A stretch of DNA of 6,625 bases. Origin: an uncultured Eubacteriales bacterium. Its GTDB lineage: Bacteria > Bacillota > Clostridia > Oscillospirales > CAG-272. Positions 4,929 to 6,625 of the stretch are shown in pieces. Position 1 is the first letter of the stretch. Every line of letters starts with the position of its first letter. The translations under genes and the position numbers were made by a program. The notes below the pieces were generated by a model that had not been told where the DNA came from, made no database searches, and worked only from the letters and a program-made list of their open reading frames with translations. The DNA lies in assembly GCA_934446485.1 (NCBI GenBank), contig CAKSEM010000082.1:1-6625 (forward strand), read 5' to 3'.

Positions 4929-6260
4929 ATGGGAAAGCCGGTAATAGCGATAGTAGGCAGGCCGAACGTTGGAAAGAGTACGCTTTTCAACAAGCTGATC
5001 GGTGAGAGACGGGCGATAGTCGAGGATATCCCGGGAATCACCCGCGACCGCATATACGGAGAGACCGAGTGGCGCGGACGCCGTCTCATAGTTATAGACA
5101 CAGGTGGAATCGAGCCGAACGGTGATGATGTAATTCTCTCAAAAATACGTGATCAGGCGCAGATAGCAATTGACACGGCTGATGTGATCCTTTTTGTTTG
5201 CGACATTCGCACGGGACTTCTTGCGGACGACATGGATATAGCGCTCATGCTGAAGCGGAGCGGAAAGCCCGTCATTCCCTGTATAAACAAATCCGACAGG
5301 GTCGGCGACGTTGCACCGGAGTTCTACGATTTTTATTCGCTCGGGTTCAGGAATGAACCGATCGCTCTGTCTGCCCTTCACGGCAGTGGAAGCGGCGACG
5401 TGCTTGATGCCGTGCTCGAATGTCTCGGAGATGACGACGGCGAGGACGGAGAAGACGGTGCGATAAGCGTTGCCGTTATCGGCAAGCCGAATGCCGGAAA
5501 GTCTTCGCTCATCAACCGCATTCTCGGACAGGACAGACTCATCGTTTCAAATATTCCGGGAACTACACGTGATGCGATCGACACGCGGATCGAAAACTCA
5601 TACGGTAGGTTCAACTTTATAGATACGGCAGGTATCAGACGGCAGAGCAGGGTTGATGACCGCATTGAGAAGTACAGCGTCCTGCGGGCAAAGATGGCAA
5701 TTGAGCGTGCCGACGTCTGTGTCATAATGATCGATGCGAATGAGGGCTGTACTGAGCAGGACGAGAAGATCGCCGGGCTTGCTCACGAGTCCGGTAAGCC
5801 TTCGATCATATGCATCAATAAATGGGACAGCGTAAGCAAAGACAATGCAACGACGTCGCAGTTTACAAAACGTGTGTACGACTCACTCTCATACATGACG
5901 TATGCGCCGCTCCTCTTTATATCGGCAAAGACCGGGCAGAGGGTCGATAAGCTGTTTGAACACATCAACTACGTTTATAATCAGTCCACGATGCGCATAT
6001 CGACGGGTATGCTCAACGATGTGCTTGCCGATGCGGTGGCGCGCGTTCAGCCACCGTCCGACAAGGGCAGAAGGCTGAAAATCTATTATATGACACAGAA
6101 TGCGGTGACGCCGCCGACATTCGTCCTATTCTGCAATAAGGCTGAGCTGTTTCACTTTTCGTACCAGAGGTACATTGAAAACTGCCTGCGCGATACCTTT
6201 GGCTTTAAGGGGACTCCGATCAGGATGATAATAAGACAAAAGGGCGAGAGCGAGAGCTGA
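4929..6260 (+). CDS. der: Ribosome-assembly GTPase Der (EngA)
   Basis: Der is an essential GTPase with two tandem G domains that acts in late maturation of the 50S ribosomal subunit; it is cytoplasmic and ribosome-associated. The protein is 443 residues, a normal family length. G domain 1 shows G1 GRPNVGKS (10-17), PGITRD with the G2 Thr (35-40), G3 DTGG (57-60), G4 NKSD (120-123) and G5 SAL (148-150). A short acidic linker (DDDGEDGEDG, 168-177) follows. G domain 2 shows GKPNAGKS (185-192), PGTTRD (210-215), DTAG (232-235), NKWD (297-300) and SAK (332-334). The C-terminal KH-like domain (about 350-440) includes the typical KIYYMTQ, PPTFVLFCN and GTPIRMIIR segments. All key residues are present. 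It lies 51 bp after the DUF512 gene in the same reading frame and 44 bp before plsY, so co-transcription is likely. It ends in TGA after an ESES tail. Confidence 0.99.
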   Translation: MGKPVIAIVGRPNVGKSTLFNKLIGERRAIVEDIPGITRDRIYGETEWRGRRLIVIDTGGIEPNGDDVILSKIRDQAQIAIDTADVILFVCDIRTGLLADDMDIALMLKRSGKPVIPCINKSDRVGDVAPEFYDFYSLGFRNEPIALSALHGSGSGDVLDAVLECLGDDDGEDGEDGAISVAVIGKPNAGKSSLINRILGQDRLIVSNIPGTTRDAIDTRIENSYGRFNFIDTAGIRRQSRVDDRIEKYSVLRAKMAIERADVCVIMIDANEGCTEQDEKIAGLAHESGKPSIICINKWDSVSKDNATTSQFTKRVYDSLSYMTYAPLLFISAKTGQRVDKLFEHINYVYNQSTMRISTGMLNDVLADAVARVQPPSDKGRRLKIYYMTQNAVTPPTFVLFCNKAELFHFSYQRYIENCLRDTFGFKGTPIRMIIRQKGESES

Positions 6261-6286
6261 GCGCCGCAGCGGCAAACACTATAACT

Positions 6287-6292
6287 GAGAGG
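6287..6292 (+). promoter_or_regulatory. Ribosome binding site of plsY
   Basis: GAGAGG lies 12 nt before ATG 6305. It supports the longer PlsY start over the internal ATG at 6377, which has no clear ribosome binding site. Confidence 0.5.
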
Positions 6293-6304
6293 CAACTGTT
6301 AAGA

Positions 6305-6625
6305 ATGAATTATTCCGGTATCTGGACGGGAGGTCTTCTGACCCTGTTCTTTAAGTCACATACCGTCGGCAATACGATGGGAGTCATACTGACCGTAGGC
6401 GCTGTGATACTTTGTATCGTAGTTCCGTATTTGCTCGGCAGCATAAATCTGTCTATAATCATTTCGTCAAAGTGCTACAGCGACGATATACGGCGCCACG
6501 GCAGCGGAAATGCGGGAATGACCAACGTTATGCGCACATACGGCAAAAAAATGGCCGCCGTCACATTTGCCGGGGACTTTGCCAAGGCGGTTTTGGCTTC
6601 ACTCTTCGGCAGACTGGTGTTCGGG
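6305..6625 (+). CDS. plsY: Acyl-phosphate glycerol-3-phosphate acyltransferase PlsY, N-terminal part (runs off the window)
   Basis: PlsY is a polytopic membrane enzyme that transfers the acyl group of acyl-phosphate to glycerol-3-phosphate, making lysophosphatidic acid, the first step of membrane phospholipid synthesis. The 107 residues seen here (about half of the protein) contain a first transmembrane segment (about 26-48) ending in the family signature PYLLGSIN (41-48). The conserved loop DIRRHGSGNAGMTN (61-74) and GDFAKAVLA (90-98), the start of the next membrane segment, follow. The loop is the recognised Ser/Gly/Asn active-site motif. From ATG 6305 there are about 24 extra residues, partly hydrophobic (IWTGGLLTLFFKS), before the usual PlsY N terminus. 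The internal ATG at 6377 (residue 25) would give a standard-length start. The better ribosome binding site favours 6305, but this is not settled. The gene follows der by 44 bp; in many Clostridia gpsA comes next, which cannot be seen here. Confidence 0.95.
   Translation, partial: MNYSGIWTGGLLTLFFKSHTVGNTMGVILTVGAVILCIVVPYLLGSINLSIIISSKCYSDDIRRHGSGNAGMTNVMRTYGKKMAAVTFAGDFAKAVLASLFGRLVFG

Noticed and set aside
4613..5101. Minus-strand open frame of 162 codons across the DUF512-der junction
   Set aside because: It is Ser/Arg/Pro-rich shadow sequence opposite two conserved genes; the N-terminal half of Der G domain 1 lies on the other strand.
6262..6273. GC-rich inverted repeat after der as a terminator
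   Set aside because: The stem is only about 4 bp around a 3-nt loop and has no T tract; plsY follows closely and is probably co-transcribed.

Overview
The window looks like chromosomal DNA of an anaerobic, probably spore-forming member of the Clostridia (Bacillota), of roughly balanced GC content. The main support is the gene order DUF512 radical-SAM-like protein, der, plsY, which is characteristic of that class. A membrane-anchored M23 peptidase resembling SpoIIQ, Gram-positive-style ribosome binding sites and sigma-A-type promoters agree. No mobile element, CRISPR array, tRNA or rRNA was seen. The species cannot be named from this sequence.

Layout. (1) Positions 1-836 (+) hold the 3' part of a right-handed beta-helix protein that begins outside the window. 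(2) A strong hairpin terminator at 843-879 separates it from a convergent gene. (3) Positions 1607-882 (-) encode a single-pass membrane protein with an outward-facing LytM/M23 domain and intact metal-binding motifs. It resembles SpoIIQ, and a candidate sigma-F-type promoter lies upstream. (4) Positions 1608-1915 are a divergent regulatory region with a sigma-A promoter facing right, the candidate sigma-F promoter facing left and a 14-bp perfect palindrome. (5) Positions 1916-3382 (+) encode a large acidic lipoprotein of unknown function. Its signal peptide appears to be broken at the start: a good ribosome binding site and ATG at 1882 are out of frame with the signal sequence, and the frame-matched ATG at 1871 is followed by TGA. 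(6) A terminator at 3406-3443 and a near-consensus promoter at 3468-3497 open a new transcription unit. (7) That unit runs DUF512 protein (3570-4877), der (4929-6260) and plsY (6305 to the window edge), with gaps of 51 and 44 bp.

The right-hand genes form a probable housekeeping operon: an uncharacterised Fe-S protein, the ribosome-assembly GTPase Der, and the acyl-phosphate glycerol-3-phosphate acyltransferase that makes lysophosphatidic acid. The left-hand genes act at or outside the membrane. No plainly novel system is present. The points most worth checking are the disrupted lipoprotein start, the candidate forespore promoter of the M23 gene, and the leader of the DUF512 gene, which holds a small overlapping ORF and competing stems.
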